Positions 51,149-52,205 of a stretch of 52,205 bases of DNA are shown one piece after another. The notes under the pieces were generated by a model that saw only the letters and a list, made by a program, of their open reading frames with translations, had not been told where the DNA came from and did not search any database. The DNA is from Nitrobacter sp035546855 (GTDB lineage Bacteria; Pseudomonadota; Alphaproteobacteria; Rhizobiales; Xanthobacteraceae), in the NCBI GenBank assembly GCA_035546855.1, contig DASZVY010000105.1, positions 1 through 52,205 of the forward strand, in the 5' to 3' direction. Position 1 is the first letter of the stretch. Each line of letters opens with the position of its first letter. A program made the position numbers and the translations under genes.

Positions 51149-52205
51149 ATGAAGTCGATTGCACATCTGCCGATGCCGGCCGAGGCGCATGCCACGCCAA
51201 CCGCGGTTTCGCGCAATCTGGCGTTGGACCGCGCTCGCACGTTCCTCACGCTGGTCGTGCTGGTTCACCACGCCGTGATTCCCTACACATACTACGGTCA
51301 CACCGACGCCAAATCCTGGATCGGCTTCGACGCCATCGTGCTCGCGACCGACAGCTTCTTCATGGCGATGTTCTTTTTCCTGTCTGGCTTGTTCGTGTGG
51401 CCGAGTCTTCAGCACAAGGCGCCGGCGAAATTCCTGACCGACCGGGTGCTGCGGCTTGGCGTCGCCTTCGCGATCGCTGCCGTCACCGTCATTCCAATCG
51501 CCTATTACGCGCTCGCCCTGCAGCAGGGACAGCATCTCAGCTTTACCGAGTTCTGGTGGAAAACCGTGACGGTCGGCCCATGGCCGAGCGGCCCGCTGTG
51601 GTTCGTGTGGGTCCTGCTGGCGTTCGATGTCTCGGCCTGTTTGCTCCATCGCATCGCGCCGTCGATGCTGGATCACGTCAACCGTCTCTCCACCGCGAGT
51701 TTTGAGCGGCCCGAACGGTTCTTCGCCTATCTCGTGCTGGCGACCGCGATCCTGTATGTGCCTTCGCGGCTTTACTTCGGATCCAACACCTGGTTCGAGT
51801 TCGGACCGTTTGCCGTGCAGAAAAGCCGCGTTCTGCTCTACGCGGAGTATTTTTTCATCGGCGCGGGAATCGGCGCAGCCAATTTCAGCGAGGGCGTTCT
51901 CAGCGCCGACGGGCGGCTTGCGCGGAGTGGTCCCGGCTGGATCGTCACCGCGCTTGTCCCTTACTGCCTGCTGTGGGTGCTGATCTACATCAAGCGCGGA
52001 ATCCTCGGAAATCCCGATACGCTGCCCGCGTGGTACGAGCCGGCTTATAGCGTCCTGTTCGTCGCCTTCAGCGCGGGCATCATTTTCGCGATCCTCGCCT
52101 ACTTCCTGCGCTTCAAGCGATCGGGATGGAGCGTGCTTGATCCGCTGCAGCACGACGCCTACGGCATCTTTCTCGTGCACTACGCCTTTGTGCTGTGGCT
52201 GCAAT
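51149..52205 (+). CDS. Membrane acyltransferase (acyltransferase 3 family), partial
   Basis: The gene runs off the window end; 352 codons are visible. It starts MKSIAHLPMPAEAHATP and has the acyltransferase-3 pattern: NLALDRARTFLTLVVLVHHA (first helix with the conserved His), DSFFMAMFFFLSGLFV, the RVLRLG loop, and at least eight further helices (AFAIAAVTVIPIAYYAL, YLVLATAILYVPSRLYFG, AYGIFLVHYAFVLWLQ near the visible end). These enzymes acylate sugars or other acceptors at the membrane (OafA/OpgC type). The acceptor is unknown. The gene is clearly real although its stop is not visible. Confidence 0.88.
   Translation, partial: MKSIAHLPMPAEAHATPTAVSRNLALDRARTFLTLVVLVHHAVIPYTYYGHTDAKSWIGFDAIVLATDSFFMAMFFFLSGLFVWPSLQHKAPAKFLTDRVLRLGVAFAIAAVTVIPIAYYALALQQGQHLSFTEFWWKTVTVGPWPSGPLWFVWVLLAFDVSACLLHRIAPSMLDHVNRLSTASFERPERFFAYLVLATAILYVPSRLYFGSNTWFEFGPFAVQKSRVLLYAEYFFIGAGIGAANFSEGVLSADGRLARSGPGWIVTALVPYCLLWVLIYIKRGILGNPDTLPAWYEPAYSVLFVAFSAGIIFAILAYFLRFKRSGWSVLDPLQHDAYGIFLVHYAFVLWLQ

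Noticed and set aside
51092..52204. Minus-strand ORF at the window end
   Set aside because: It is antisense to the acyltransferase gene, which has clear membrane helices and family motifs.

Overview
The window is GC-rich, densely coded alphaproteobacterial chromosome. Gene content (a cox/xanthine-dehydrogenase-type maturation cluster, pcaBDC, livHMGF-K, an orphan bcsS, egtBD) and a family of extragenic repeats ending in CGTCAT...ATGACG point to Nitrobacteraceae (Bradyrhizobium, Rhodopseudomonas, Nitrobacter, Afipia group). This is inferred from content and remembered repeat style, not from a search. I see no rRNA or tRNA genes, insertion sequences, prophage or CRISPR arrays.

Layout. 0-7 kb: small secreted proteins (DUF4142, a four-cysteine protein), a DUF899 protein, a two-gene glycosyltransferase operon (GT2-GtrA fusion plus an ArnT/PMT-type membrane transferase), a DUF72/DUF488 pair and an orphan bcsS. 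7-12 kb: a minus-strand operon TetR, HlyD-type lipoprotein, ABC ATPase, ABC-2 permease, membrane adenylate cyclase, with a clear TetR palindrome in front. 12-19 kb: a minus-strand molybdenum-hydroxylase locus (coxG, coxS, coxM, coxD/MoxR, coxE/VWA, two XdhC-domain genes, a molybdopterin-binding/MobA-like fusion) in which the large catalytic subunit gene is absent. 19-22 kb: pcaB, pcaD and pcaC of the protocatechuate branch, separated by repeats. 22-28 kb: a membrane protein, a Gln/Pro/Gly-rich microprotein and a complete branched-chain amino-acid-type ABC importer. 28-37 kb: CcdA, a P1-family peptidase, an HxlR regulator divergent from an acyl-CoA dehydrogenase, a Gly-rich secreted peptide with a palindromic upstream region, a beta-barrel candidate, an EF-hand protein, rpe, and a TetR gene preceded by a microprotein. 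37-46 kb: purB, cytochrome b561, murI, two tandem related hairpin elements, a secreted cupin, rpsD with a long repeat-bearing leader, threonine aldolase, and two tandem serine-hydrolase paralogs. 46-52 kb: a macro-domain gene without a standard start codon, grxD, egtB-egtD, LtrA, bolA, DUF427 and a membrane acyltransferase cut by the window end.

How genes work together. The cox-type genes would assemble and mature a molybdenum-pterin enzyme, but their catalytic partner must lie elsewhere or be lost. The TetR/HlyD/ABC set is a self-regulated efflux unit with an unusual cyclase at its end. pcaB, pcaC and pcaD act consecutively from carboxymuconate to 3-oxoadipate. EgtB and EgtD would make ergothioneine. 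GrxD and BolA normally work together in iron-sulfur handling, but here their genes are split by the egt genes.

The best candidates for something undescribed are the Gly-rich two-repeat peptide ending Cys-Gly-Cys-His with its palindromic upstream region, the coxL-less cox locus, the macro-domain gene that appears to start at CTG overlapping the grxD stop, and the pair of co-varying hairpin elements upstream of the cupin gene.
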